DNA of 64,000 nucleotides from CAVQBJ01 sp963819075 (GCA_963819075.1 CAWFUP010000004.1:620001-684000), one strand, 5' to 3'. Positions 26,675 through 35,681 are shown, counted from the stretch's first letter. Notes: generated from the letters alone by a model not told the origin. Translations and numbers: made by a program.

Positions 26675-27892
26675 GTGGGACCGCTCCTGGCGATCTGCGT
26701 TCCGACATACAACCGCGCGTCCGAGCTGTCGCGACTGCTGGAGTGCCTCGACCGCGAGGTGGCCGCCGTCGACGACGTTGTCGTTCTCGTGTCCGACAAC
26801 GCTTCGCAGGACGACACGGCTGAGCTGCTCGCCGCCGCGACAGCGACGCGGCCGTGGCTGCGCGCGCACCGCCAGGTCGAGAACATCGGCGCTCCGGGCA
26901 ACATCGAATGGCTCGTCGACAACGCGCCCGACGCCGACTACGCGTGGATCTTCTGCGACGACGACGTGCTCGTGCCCGGCGCGCTCGACACCGCGCGAGC
27001 GCTGCTCCTGACCGAGCGTCCAACCTGGCTGTTCCTCCCGCACCACTGGGTCGACGAGGACGCCAACGTGGTCGGCGGGTCGCCCGCGCCCGGCATGGTC
27101 GAGCGCTACGCAACGGGCCCAGACCTGTATCGGGCGTACCATCATTGGCTGACCTTCGCCTCGGCGTCGATCGTCCGTCGCGACCGGCTGCAGGACGCGG
27201 TCCGTAGGATCGAGACGGAGAACGCCTACGCGCCGCTGCTGTGGTACTACGCGGCAGGCTTCGAGGGTCCGTGTCTCGTGGCCGCCGAGCACATGGTGCA
27301 CGGCTCGCAGGCGATCAGCTGGCGCGATCGCGCCCACATCTTCCAGACGCAGCATTTCCTGGCGCTCTACGACGACGGCCTCCGGGTGGGGCTGACCGAG
27401 GCCGAATTCGCCCGAAGCCTCGACGGGCTCTACTGCGGGGGGTTTGCCTACGATCACTGGCAGCGCAACCCGGTCGCCGATCTCATCGCCGCGGTCGAGC
27501 GCTTTCCGCAGTCAGCGGGGCTGCGGTGGTACCTCTGGTCGATCGCGCGCGAACGCGGTCTGCGCGAGATCCTGCCGACGCTCACCGAGGCCGCGAAGGC
27601 CGCACGGGTCGATGAGCGGGCGGCCTCGCTCGTTGAGGCCGGCGAGACGACCTTCGAGCGGGGCGACCTCTACGGCGCCGCCCAGCAGTTCCGGGAGGCG
27701 GCCGAGCTGATGCCGACGCTCGGGATGGCCTGGAACGACCTCGCCGTCACCCTGCACCGGCTCGGCGATCCAGCCGCCGCCGCCGCCGCAGCGTCGGCGC
27801 TGTTCGCGGCGCCGGAGGACGAAGCCGCGCGCGAGAACCATGCCCACATCGTCGGCGACGCCCCGGCGCGCCCGGCCGCAGCGCCACGATGA
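26675..27892 (+). CDS. Family 2 glycosyltransferase with C-terminal TPR
   Basis: A 405-residue protein. The N-terminal GT-A domain has LLAICVPTYNRASELSRLLE, VSDNASQDDT, NIGAPGNIEW and the metal site FCDDDVLVPGALD. The last 100 residues form a TPR-like helical repeat (GETTFERGDLYGAAQQFREA, then MAWNDLAVTLHRLGDP). The stop overlaps the next ATG by 4 bases, and the next protein begins with a similar TPR, so the two may assemble. The start is GTG 26675. Confidence 0.85.
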   Translation: MGPLLAICVPTYNRASELSRLLECLDREVAAVDDVVVLVSDNASQDDTAELLAAATATRPWLRAHRQVENIGAPGNIEWLVDNAPDADYAWIFCDDDVLVPGALDTARALLLTERPTWLFLPHHWVDEDANVVGGSPAPGMVERYATGPDLYRAYHHWLTFASASIVRRDRLQDAVRRIETENAYAPLLWYYAAGFEGPCLVAAEHMVHGSQAISWRDRAHIFQTQHFLALYDDGLRVGLTEAEFARSLDGLYCGGFAYDHWQRNPVADLIAAVERFPQSAGLRWYLWSIARERGLREILPTLTEAAKAARVDERAASLVEAGETTFERGDLYGAAQQFREAAELMPTLGMAWNDLAVTLHRLGDPAAAAAAASALFAAPEDEAARENHAHIVGDAPARPAAAPR

Positions 27893-29598
27893 CCACCGGT
27901 GCCGCCAGCGCCCGCGAGGTCGACTCGCTGCTCGAGGCGGCCGAGGAGGCGTTTGAGTCGGGGCAGGTGCCGACTGCCCGCCAGCTGCTCGAGCAGGCTG
28001 AGGCCCTCGCGGGACCCGAACGCCGCGCCCAGGTCCGCAACGACCTCGCGGTACTCGCGGCCTTCGACGGGCGCGACGGCGAAGCCGACACGCTGCTGTG
28101 CAGCGTCCTGGCCGACGACCCCTGTTACGTGCCGGCGCTCGAGAACCTCGCGAGCGTCTGTGAGGGGGCCGAGGATCTCGTGCAGGCCACGCATTGGCGG
28201 CGACGGGCGACGGAGCTGACACCGGCGGAACCGGACGTCTGGCGCCGGCTCGCGTCGACGCTGAGCGCTCGACGGCGCTTCGGCGAGGCTCACGAAGCGC
28301 TCGTCCGAGCGGCAGGACTCGGTCACGACGTCGCCGACGGGCTTGCCGAGGTCACCGCGCGCCTCGCTCGGACCGCGGGGGACGGCGGCGGCAGCCCACC
28401 CGTCGTGCCAGCCGGGCGGGTGCTCATCGCGGTCGACTATTTCCACCCGTCGGTCGGTGGCTCAGAGCGACTGGCTGAGATGGCTGGAGCCGCGCTCCAG
28501 GCGCACGGCATGACTGTCGAGATCGCTACGCGAGCGCTCGAGGGCCGCGCGAGCCTCGAGCACCGCGGAATGCGCGTCCACCAGGTCAGCGGCGACCCGC
28601 TCACCGAACTGCGTGCGCTCGTGAGCGCCGGGCGCTACGACGGGCTGCTCGTGTTCTCGGCGCCGACCGCGTGGCCGCTCGTGTGCAGCCTGCAGCTGCA
28701 GCTGCCCAAGCCCGGCCCCAAGCTCGTGGTCGTACCCTGTATCAACGCCGAGAACAGCGGTCAGCTCCGGGGGGACCCGCCCCTCCTGCACGCTTACGAG
28801 CAGCTGTTGACAGCGGCCGACGTCATCGGCTTCAGCTCGCGGGCCGGTCATGACGTACGGCTGCTCGAGGACCTCGGCCTGCCAGGCGTGTACGTTCCCA
28901 ACGCGGTCGAGCGCACCGCCGCTGTCGGCGAGTTCCGCTCGGCGCACGGCATCCCCGCGGACCGGCCGATGCTCCTGTTCGTCGCCAACCTGTGGCCCGA
29001 GAAGAATCACGTCGGGTTGCTGAGCGCCCTGCGCGATCACCCCGGAGACTGGACACTCGCCCTGATCGGCGCGCCGTCGCCACGGATGCCGGACATCGCG
29101 GCGCAGGTGGAGCAGCTGGCCGACGAGGACGACCGCGTGTTCCCGTGCGGACCTCTCGGGGCGGGGAGTGTCGCGGCGGCCATGGACGAGGCGAGCGCCG
29201 TGCTCCTGCCTTCGCTCGCCGAGGCGACGCCCCTCGTCCTGCTCGAGGCGATGAGCCGCCGCCGCCCCTGGATCGCCACGCCGACCTGCGGCTCCGCCCA
29301 CGATCACGCGGGTGGGCTCGTCCTCCCATTGGACCTGTTCGGTCAGGCCATCGACTTCCTCCTCGCTGACCCGCCGGCCGCCGAGACGCTCGGCACAGCC
29401 GGCTACGAGCATTGGCGCACGTGCTACACGTGGGACGTTCTCGGGCCCCGCTACGCGCAGCTGCTCTCGGGCGAGTCGGTCGGGTCGCTCGAGGCCCCGG
29501 TGGAGGCACAGCGCGCCACCGAGGGCGTTCGAGCAGCCTTCTACGATCGGCGCGTCGCCGTGGGTGCGGCCGCGTCGGCAACCCTCCGTAGCATCTGA
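27889..29598 (+). CDS. TPR-containing family 4/1 glycosyltransferase
   Basis: A 569-residue protein. Residues 1-160 are TPR-like helices (LEAAEEAFESGQVPTARQLL). Residues about 175-530 are a GT-B glycosyltransferase: DYFHPSVGGSERLAEMAG for the N-terminal domain, LLFVANLWPEKNHVGLLSAL, and a donor-binding block LLPSLAEATPLVLLEAMSRR with the E-x7-E pattern. It is coupled by a 4-base overlap to the GT2-TPR gene upstream. The pairing of GT and TPR in both neighbours is unusual and suggests a scaffolded glycosylation step. Confidence 0.87.
   Translation: MTTGAASAREVDSLLEAAEEAFESGQVPTARQLLEQAEALAGPERRAQVRNDLAVLAAFDGRDGEADTLLCSVLADDPCYVPALENLASVCEGAEDLVQATHWRRRATELTPAEPDVWRRLASTLSARRRFGEAHEALVRAAGLGHDVADGLAEVTARLARTAGDGGGSPPVVPAGRVLIAVDYFHPSVGGSERLAEMAGAALQAHGMTVEIATRALEGRASLEHRGMRVHQVSGDPLTELRALVSAGRYDGLLVFSAPTAWPLVCSLQLQLPKPGPKLVVVPCINAENSGQLRGDPPLLHAYEQLLTAADVIGFSSRAGHDVRLLEDLGLPGVYVPNAVERTAAVGEFRSAHGIPADRPMLLFVANLWPEKNHVGLLSALRDHPGDWTLALIGAPSPRMPDIAAQVEQLADEDDRVFPCGPLGAGSVAAAMDEASAVLLPSLAEATPLVLLEAMSRRRPWIATPTCGSAHDHAGGLVLPLDLFGQAIDFLLADPPAAETLGTAGYEHWRTCYTWDVLGPRYAQLLSGESVGSLEAPVEAQRATEGVRAAFYDRRVAVGAAASATLRSI
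29589..29594 (+). promoter_or_regulatory. -10-like hexamer before methyltransferase gene
   Basis: TAGCAT lies 6 bases before GTG 29601. It overlaps the last codons of the preceding gene, so it could be a chance match, but the same TAGCATCTG sequence precedes the gene at 54195. Confidence 0.25.
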
Positions 29599-29600
29599 CC

Positions 29601-30743
29601 GTGGCGCCGAGCGCTTCCTGTCGGGTGTGCCGGGCATCTCAGCTGTCGCTGCAGCTGGAGCTCGTGCGCGCCCCGGCCAACGTCTCCTATCTGCTGCGCC
29701 CCGAGGACATCGTCCACGACGTGGCTATCACCCTCGAGGTCTACCGTTGCGAGCGCTGTGGCCTCGTCCAGCTCGCAGTCGACCCCGAGCCGGCGTACTA
29801 CGCGGACTACGTCATGACCGTCAGCCACTCGCCGCAGATGCGCGAGTTCCAGCGCACGCAGGCCCGCGAGCTCGTCGATCGCTTCACCCTGGCCGGGCGC
29901 CGGGTCATCGAAGTGGGCTGCGGCGACGGGCATTACCTCGGGCTCCTGCGCGACCTGGGCGTGCAGGCGACGGGCATCGAGCCCTCGGCCAGCTTCCGCG
30001 AGCTCGCGCTCGCGGCGGGACACGACGTACTCGCCGGCTACGTGACGGGCGAGGCCGCGATCGCGCGCGCCCCCTACGACGCCTTCGCGGCGCGAGAGGT
30101 GCTCGAGCACATCCCCGATCCGAACGACTTCCTGCGCGGCATCCGGCGGTCGCTGAGCCACGACGGCGTTGGGCTCGTCGAGGTGCCGAGCCTCGAGCAG
30201 GCCCTCGAGCACGCTCGCTTCTACGACTTCTTCCGTGACCACGTGAACTACTTCAGCGCGGGCACGCTCGCCCGCACGCTGGAGCGCAACGGCTTCCTCG
30301 TGCTCGCGATCACGCGCGGCATGGGCGGTGAGTTCCTCCAGGCGTTCGTTCGCGTCGATGCCGGGCGCGATTTCGAGACCCTCGGGCGATCGGTCGGCGC
30401 CGTGGCGGATGAGCTGGGCCGGCTGCTCACCGATACCGCGCGCGAGGGCGGCCGCGCGGCGGCGTGGGGATCGGGGGCGAAGGGCCTGGCCAGCCTCGCC
30501 GCCGCCGGCGGCGAGGGGCTCGCCTACGTCGTGGACTCCGATCCCCACAAGCAGGGTCGCCTGACGCCGGTGACCCATCTTCCCGTGGTGGCGCCGGAGC
30601 GGCTGCTCGAGGACCCCGTCGACCTCGTGGTGCTGACGGCGCTGGCCTACCGCGACGAGATCGTCGCCGATCTGCGCGGCCGACTGCGATTCCGGGGGAC
30701 GATCGCCGTGCTCGGCTCGCCGCTCGAGCTGCTTCAGGCGTGA
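29601..30743 (+). CDS. NDP-sugar C-methyltransferase-like SAM enzyme
   Basis: A 380-residue protein with the three-part layout of sugar C-3 methyltransferases. The N-terminal zinc part has CRVC and CERCGLVQL, the central Rossmann domain has the SAM motif IEVGCGDGHYLGLL and AREVLEHIPDP, and the C-terminal domain contains AAWGSGAKGLASL and YVVDSDPHKQGRL. The call is by family; O- versus C-methylation cannot be settled here. It follows the GT4 gene by 2 bases and converges with a related methyltransferase on the other strand 3 bases further on. Confidence 0.82.
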   Translation: MAPSASCRVCRASQLSLQLELVRAPANVSYLLRPEDIVHDVAITLEVYRCERCGLVQLAVDPEPAYYADYVMTVSHSPQMREFQRTQARELVDRFTLAGRRVIEVGCGDGHYLGLLRDLGVQATGIEPSASFRELALAAGHDVLAGYVTGEAAIARAPYDAFAAREVLEHIPDPNDFLRGIRRSLSHDGVGLVEVPSLEQALEHARFYDFFRDHVNYFSAGTLARTLERNGFLVLAITRGMGGEFLQAFVRVDAGRDFETLGRSVGAVADELGRLLTDTAREGGRAAAWGSGAKGLASLAAAGGEGLAYVVDSDPHKQGRLTPVTHLPVVAPERLLEDPVDLVVLTALAYRDEIVADLRGRLRFRGTIAVLGSPLELLQA

Positions 30744-30746
30744 GCC

Positions 30747-31991
30747 TCAGGCGTGCGCCGCGGGGCGCAACAGGTCGAGCACGGAGGTGAGCCGGGGCAT
30801 GACCGGCAGCTCGCTCGCCAGCTGCTCGCGGATCTCGTCGAGGTAGCCGTAGGAGAACACGATCACCTCGTCCACCGGGTCGTCCGCCAACCGGCGGGGG
30901 TCGCATATCGGCACGTGCGACTTCGGCGCCAGCGTCCCGTGGGCGTGGGGGCTGCGATCGCACAGGTAGGCGATGTCCTCGGGTCCGAGGTCGGCGACCG
31001 CGAGGGTCATCACGCCGCGCCCCCCCGCTCCGTATCCGGCGACCCGACGTCCGGCCGCGTGCGCGTCGCGCACGTGCCGTCGCAGCGCCGCGTGACTCTC
31101 GGCGACCGCGTCGCCGAAGCTCGCGTATGTCTCCCAGCGCTCGAAGTCGGGCGGACTCTCGGCGACACGGCCCGGGACGTGACGGCTGCCGGTGCGCGCC
31201 GCGACGATGAGCAGGGAGTTGCCGCGCCGTTCGGCGTCCGGCACCAGCTCGGTGGTCAGCAGCTCGAAGCCGGCGCGGGCCAGCAACCGGCCGAATGAGC
31301 GACTGGTGAGGTAGACGGAGTGCTCGTGCTCGAACAGGCACGTCTCGCGGCGCCGCACGATCTGCTCGAGATCGTGAACCTCGATCACCAGCACGCCCTG
31401 CGACGGGTCAAGGACGGTGCCGACCGCCGCCAGGAACGGCAGCGGCTCGGGGAGGTGATCGAAGGTGTACGTCAGCAGGACGACGTCGGCGGGGCGAAGC
31501 TCGGCCGGGATGCTAGCCACCGTCCGCTCGTCGAACAGGCACTCGATGACGGGGACGCCCGCTGCGCGCGAGGTCGCGCACAGGTCGGCGGACGGCTCGA
31601 ATCCGAGCACCCGGGCGCCGAGTGCCTGGAAGCGGGCGAGCTGCGCGCCGTCGCCCGAGCCGACCTCGAGCACCTTGGCGCCGGGACCGAAGCCGTAGGT
31701 GGCCATCGTCTGCTCGGCGAGACGCGCCATGAACCGCTGCGCGAACGGCGAGGCGGCCACGCTGTAGTTGTAGTCGCGGTAGTACTCGCTCACCTCGACG
31801 TCGTGTTGGGTCTGCGCCGTCCAGCAGTCCCGGCACACGTGAACGCTCAGCGGGGCGCTGAACTCCCGGCCCTGCTGCGCCGGCGCCACGAAGTCGTCGG
31901 TGAACGGCGCCTCGCCGAGGTTGAGGAATGGCGCCAGGTTCACCGAGCCGCAGACGCGGCAGGCCCTGCGGCGATGCACGGCCCAGCTCAT
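30747..31991 (-). CDS. NDP-sugar C-methyltransferase-like SAM enzyme
   Basis: A 414-residue enzyme with an N-terminal zinc part (CRVCGS and CRDCWTAQT), the SAM site LEVGSGDGAQLARFQ, and a C-terminal domain (VAGYGAGGRGVMTL and SPHAHGTLAPKSHVPI). The layout matches TylC3/NovU-type C-methyltransferases more closely than the convergent neighbour does. Its start overlaps the stop of the transketolase C-terminal subunit by 4 bases, so it is the last gene of an SDR-transketolase-methyltransferase operon. Confidence 0.85.
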   Translation of the reverse strand: MSWAVHRRRACRVCGSVNLAPFLNLGEAPFTDDFVAPAQQGREFSAPLSVHVCRDCWTAQTQHDVEVSEYYRDYNYSVAASPFAQRFMARLAEQTMATYGFGPGAKVLEVGSGDGAQLARFQALGARVLGFEPSADLCATSRAAGVPVIECLFDERTVASIPAELRPADVVLLTYTFDHLPEPLPFLAAVGTVLDPSQGVLVIEVHDLEQIVRRRETCLFEHEHSVYLTSRSFGRLLARAGFELLTTELVPDAERRGNSLLIVAARTGSRHVPGRVAESPPDFERWETYASFGDAVAESHAALRRHVRDAHAAGRRVAGYGAGGRGVMTLAVADLGPEDIAYLCDRSPHAHGTLAPKSHVPICDPRRLADDPVDEVIVFSYGYLDEIREQLASELPVMPRLTSVLDLLRPAAHA

Positions 31992-32956
31992 CGCGCGCTC
32001 CTCGCGGCGGCCTGACGGGCCGTGACGCGCGGCAGCCGCGCCATCTGTAGTGCGGCACGAACGCGAGCCGTCACGCCGGCGCCGTCGAGGCCGTAGTGCG
32101 TGAGGATGTGCTCACGACTGCCAACCTCCTCGACGAAGCGGTCGGGGAATCCGACGCGCACGACACGTCCAATTCCGATCCCCGCTGCCACTTCGGCGAT
32201 CGCGCCGCCGAAGCCTCCGGCGACGGAGTGCTCCTCGAGCGCCACGATCAGGCCGGTGGCGGCGAGCGCGTCGTGGACGGCGTCCTCGTCGAGTGGTTTG
32301 ACGGTCCCGAAATGCAGGATCGCCGCGTCGATACCCTCCTGAGCGAGCGCTTCGGCCGCGGCAATCGCGCTGGCCAGGATCGGTCCGGTCGAGGCGATCG
32401 TCACGTCGCGCCCCTCACGAACGCGCGTCGCGGCTCCGACGCTGAATGGCGCTCGGGCCGGCAGCAACGACGGTTCGCCGTTCTTGCCGAGGCGCAGGTA
32501 CACCGGACCGTCGAGCGCGAGCGCCGCCTCGGTGGCGCCGGCCGCGTCGTGCGGGTCACACGGGCTGAGCACCGTCATGTTGGGCAGCGCGCGCATCGCC
32601 GCAAGGTCGTCGATCGCGTGATGCGTCGGACCGAGGTAGCCGTAGCCGACACCGCCACCGACCCCGACGAGCGTGACATCCGCGCGACCGGCCGCGACGT
32701 CGACACGCACCTGGTCGTGTGCGCGCGAGGTGATGAACGGCGCGATCGAGTAGGCCACCGCACGCTTGCCGGCATGCGCGAGCCCGGCGGCCACCCCGAC
32801 CATGGCTTGCTCGGCGACACCGGCGTTGAACAGGCGCTGCGGAGCGGCTGCCTCGAAGTCATCGAACACGCCGACACCGAGGTCGGCGAGCACGAGGCAG
32901 ACGCGCTCATCGGCGAGCGCGACCCGGGTCAGCGCGGCGGCGAAGGCGTCCCTCAT
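31988..32956 (-). CDS. Transketolase-like C-terminal subunit (split enzyme)
   Basis: A 322-residue protein with the pyrimidine-binding and C-terminal domains of transketolase/DXS/PDH-E1-beta. The catalytic Glu that activates thiamine diphosphate is in NAGVAEQAMVGVAAG; HHAIDDLAAMRALPNM and YLRLGKNGEP are further family blocks. It should pair with the N-terminal subunit encoded just before it (4-base overlap). A start inside the upstream gene is possible, but ATG 32956 gives the standard N-terminus. The context points to NDP-sugar metabolism, not the pentose phosphate pathway. Confidence 0.87.
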   Translation of the reverse strand: MRDAFAAALTRVALADERVCLVLADLGVGVFDDFEAAAPQRLFNAGVAEQAMVGVAAGLAHAGKRAVAYSIAPFITSRAHDQVRVDVAAGRADVTLVGVGGGVGYGYLGPTHHAIDDLAAMRALPNMTVLSPCDPHDAAGATEAALALDGPVYLRLGKNGEPSLLPARAPFSVGAATRVREGRDVTIASTGPILASAIAAAEALAQEGIDAAILHFGTVKPLDEDAVHDALAATGLIVALEEHSVAGGFGGAIAEVAAGIGIGRVVRVGFPDRFVEEVGSREHILTHYGLDGAGVTARVRAALQMARLPRVTARQAAARSAR

Positions 32957-33765
32957 ACCGTCGTCCTCGCCTGCTCGAGCGCGCTGAGCGCGCGTTCGCG
33001 GTCGCTCGGGCGCAACGACTTGTAGTGCGAGTCGAAGCGTCCCTCCATGAACGGCAGCCCCTTGCCCTTGAGCGTGTGCGCGAGGACGCACAGAGGTCGA
33101 TCACCGCGCGGACCGAGGAAGGCGGCTCGGAGCGCGGCGTGGTCGTGCCCGTCGACGGGCGCGACCTCCCAGCCCGCCGCCTCGAAGCGTGCGGCATAGC
33201 GGGCCCAGTGATCCGTCGGCAGCGGCCGATCCAGGCCCTGGTGGCCGTTGGCGTCGACGATGGCGACGAGCGCGTCCAATCCGAGGCGTCCCGCCATCGC
33301 GGTGGCCTCCCACACCGACCCCTCGTCCGTCTCGCCGTCACCGAGCAGGCAGTAGGTGCGGCGGGGACGGCCGTCGAGTCGATCCGCGATCGCCCGGCCG
33401 ACGGCGATCGAGAGCCCGTGGCCGAGCGAGCCGCCGCTGACCTCCACGCCCGGCGTCCCGCGCTCGGCGTGGCCACCGAAGGCACCGCCGTCTCGGCAGT
33501 ACTCGCGCTCGAGCTGCGCGCGATCGATGTCGCCGCGGAGGGCGAGCGCTGACAGCAGGGCCGAGCCCGCGTGCGCCTTGCTGAGGATGAACGTGTCGCT
33601 GAGCGGCGAGCTGGCGATCTCGGGATCGACCGGCATGACATCGAAGAACAGGACGGCGAGGATGTCCGCGATACCCATCGCCGAGCCGATGTGGCAGGTG
33701 CCGGCCCCGAGCGCGAGCTCGAGAGCGAGCCGGCGGATCTCGTAGGCGCGCGCCTCGGTAGTCAT
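32953..33765 (-). CDS. Transketolase-like N-terminal subunit (split enzyme)
   Basis: A 270-residue protein carrying the ThDP pyrophosphate and Mg binding half: LGDGETDEGSVWEA with the conserved VDANGHQ about 30 residues on, GGSLGHGLSIAVG, and HTLKGKGLPFME. It also has SKAHAGSALLSALA, as in transketolase N-terminal sections. It overlaps by 4 bases both the SDR gene before it and the C-terminal subunit after it. Such split pairs are used for ketol transfer, including two-carbon branching of nucleotide sugars in some actinomycete pathways. Confidence 0.88.
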   Translation of the reverse strand: MTTEARAYEIRRLALELALGAGTCHIGSAMGIADILAVLFFDVMPVDPEIASSPLSDTFILSKAHAGSALLSALALRGDIDRAQLEREYCRDGGAFGGHAERGTPGVEVSGGSLGHGLSIAVGRAIADRLDGRPRRTYCLLGDGETDEGSVWEATAMAGRLGLDALVAIVDANGHQGLDRPLPTDHWARYAARFEAAGWEVAPVDGHDHAALRAAFLGPRGDRPLCVLAHTLKGKGLPFMEGRFDSHYKSLRPSDRERALSALEQARTTV

Positions 33766-34715
33766 GCGGCGACCTCCGCGAGGCGATCACGGCGGGCATG
33801 GTCGACCGTGAGCGCCAGACCCGCCCGCAGGGAGGTGCGCGCGTGCCAGCCGAGCGTCTGCTCGGCGAGCGCCGTCGACGCCCTCCAGCTGAAGCGCTCG
33901 CCCGGGCGATAGGCGCGCTCCCCGAAGCGGAGCAGGTCGTGGCCACCGACGAGATCGGCGACGATCGAGCACAGATCGCGCACGCTTGACTGCACACCGG
34001 TGCCGACATTCACGGTGGTTCCAGCCGGGCGGTGGCAGCAGGCCGCCTCCAGGAGCGCCTCGGCGACGTCATCCACATAGACGAAGTCGCGCACTTGATC
34101 GCCGGGCGTCAGCGAGATCGGCCGACCGGCCAGCAGGGAGTCGACGACCGACGCGACGAGACGCCGGGGATCCTCACCGGGGCCGTACACCGAGAAGAGA
34201 CGCAGGTGCACCGTCTCGAGGCCCTCGCGGACGCCGACGATGCGCGCAAGGAGCCCGCCGGCGAGCTTTGCCACGCCGTAGAAGTCATCCGGGTCGGCGG
34301 CCATCGATTCCTCCATGGCGCCGTCGACGGTGCCGTACTCCGAGCTCGACCCCGCGGTCACGAGGCGGGCGCCGCCGGCCCGCGCAAGCGCCCTGGCTAG
34401 CAGTACCGGAGCGACGGCGTTCGTCGAGAGCAGCCCTTCGAGGTCGTCGTCGCGTACCACGGCCCCCACTGCGGCCAAGTGCACGCACACGTCGGGCCGG
34501 GCCGCCGAGACGGCCTCCTGCACGGCGGCGGCATCGGCGATGTCGGCGCGCACGAGCTCGACGTCGCGCAGCACGGGCGCGAGCCGGTCCACGCTCGACT
34601 GCGGCCCAACGAGGGCGGTCACACGGTGGCCTCGATCGACGGCCAGCCTGACCACGCGAGCCCCGACGAAGCCGGACGCCCCGGTCACCAGCAGCGAAGC
34701 AGGGGTGGTGCCCAT
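33762..34715 (-). CDS. NAD-dependent epimerase/dehydratase (extended SDR)
   Basis: A 317-residue extended SDR. The dinucleotide loop is VTGASGFVGARVV, the catalytic residues are in GSSSEYGT and FYGVAKLAGG (Tyr-x3-Lys), and the sugar-nucleotide part has LRLFSVYGPGEDPRR and RDFVYVDDVAEALL. It could be a 4-epimerase, 4-ketoreductase or dehydratase on an NDP-sugar. It is the first gene of a four-gene operon with 4-base overlaps. It is divergent from rfbF with 78 bases between starts, so the two units may share a control region. Confidence 0.87.
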   Translation of the reverse strand: MGTTPASLLVTGASGFVGARVVRLAVDRGHRVTALVGPQSSVDRLAPVLRDVELVRADIADAAAVQEAVSAARPDVCVHLAAVGAVVRDDDLEGLLSTNAVAPVLLARALARAGGARLVTAGSSSEYGTVDGAMEESMAADPDDFYGVAKLAGGLLARIVGVREGLETVHLRLFSVYGPGEDPRRLVASVVDSLLAGRPISLTPGDQVRDFVYVDDVAEALLEAACCHRPAGTTVNVGTGVQSSVRDLCSIVADLVGGHDLLRFGERAYRPGERFSWRASTALAEQTLGWHARTSLRAGLALTVDHARRDRLAEVAA

Positions 34716-34793
34716 GCCCGCGTACTCGGCGCCCTGCACCGGAACTTGAGGGTCGCTCAACCTCCGTCCAACCCAGCCGATAACGAGGCTGAC

Positions 34794-35681
34794 ATGTCCC
34801 TGGACGGTCAACGAAGCGCCCCCCGCGTCGTCTTGCTGTGCGGCGGGCTGGGCACGCGCATGCGCGAAGAGACCGAGTACCGGCCCAAGCCGATGGTCGA
34901 GGTCGGCGACCGGCCGCTGCTGTGGCACATCATGAAGATCTACGCCGCCCACGGCTTCGGTGACTTCGTCTGCGCCCTCGGCTACCGCGGCGAGGTCATC
35001 AAGCGCTACTTCCTCGACTACCACGCGCTGCGCTCCGACATCACGATCTCGCTCGCCGAGGGTGCCGTCGAGTACGCGACGGGCGACATCGAGGACTGGC
35101 GCGTCACGCTCGTCGACACCGGCGAGAGCTCGATGACCGGGGCGCGGGTCAAGCGCGTCGAGCACGCGCTCGGCGACGCGGATCTGTTCATGTGCACCTA
35201 CGGCGACGGCGTCGCGGACGTCGACATCGACAGACTGCTCGAGTTCCACCGCTCGCACGGGCGCCTGGCGACCGTCACCGGCGTGATCCCACCATCGCGC
35301 TTCGGCGAGCTCGTACTCGACGGCTCCGTCGTCACCGGCTTCGCCGAGAAGCCCGAGGGCGGCGACCGCATCTCCGGCGGCTTCTTCGTCTTTCAACGTG
35401 AGGTGCTGGAACGACTCTCATCCGATCCCACCTGCGTGCTCGAACGCGAGCCGCTCGAGGGTCTCGTCCGCGATGGCGAGCTTCAGGTGTTCCCGCACGA
35501 CGGGTTCTGGCAGTGCGCCGACACGATCCGCGACGTCGAGTACCTGCGCAAGCTGTGGGACGGCGGCGACGCGCCCTGGCGGATCTGGGACGACCGCGTT
35601 CTCGCGGCGGCGCCCGCTCCCCACCCCGGGCGGCGCGGCTCGGACGCCGTCGACTCGCTCCTGCGCTCAATCCCTCGCTGA
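34794..35681 (+). CDS. rfbF: Glucose-1-phosphate cytidylyltransferase
   Basis: A 295-residue nucleotidyltransferase. The N-terminal LCGGLGTRMREETEYRPKP block is specific for RfbF-type cytidylyltransferases, where Glu and Thr replace the usual basic pattern. WHIMKIYAAHGF, TYGDGVADVDI and GGFFVF follow. It makes CDP-glucose from CTP and glucose-1-phosphate, the entry to 3,6-dideoxy and branched CDP-sugars. It is slightly longer than the usual 257 residues because of a C-terminal tail. No CDP-glucose 4,6-dehydratase is in the window. Confidence 0.9.
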   Translation: MSLDGQRSAPRVVLLCGGLGTRMREETEYRPKPMVEVGDRPLLWHIMKIYAAHGFGDFVCALGYRGEVIKRYFLDYHALRSDITISLAEGAVEYATGDIEDWRVTLVDTGESSMTGARVKRVEHALGDADLFMCTYGDGVADVDIDRLLEFHRSHGRLATVTGVIPPSRFGELVLDGSVVTGFAEKPEGGDRISGGFFVFQREVLERLSSDPTCVLEREPLEGLVRDGELQVFPHDGFWQCADTIRDVEYLRKLWDGGDAPWRIWDDRVLAAAPAPHPGRRGSDAVDSLLRSIPR

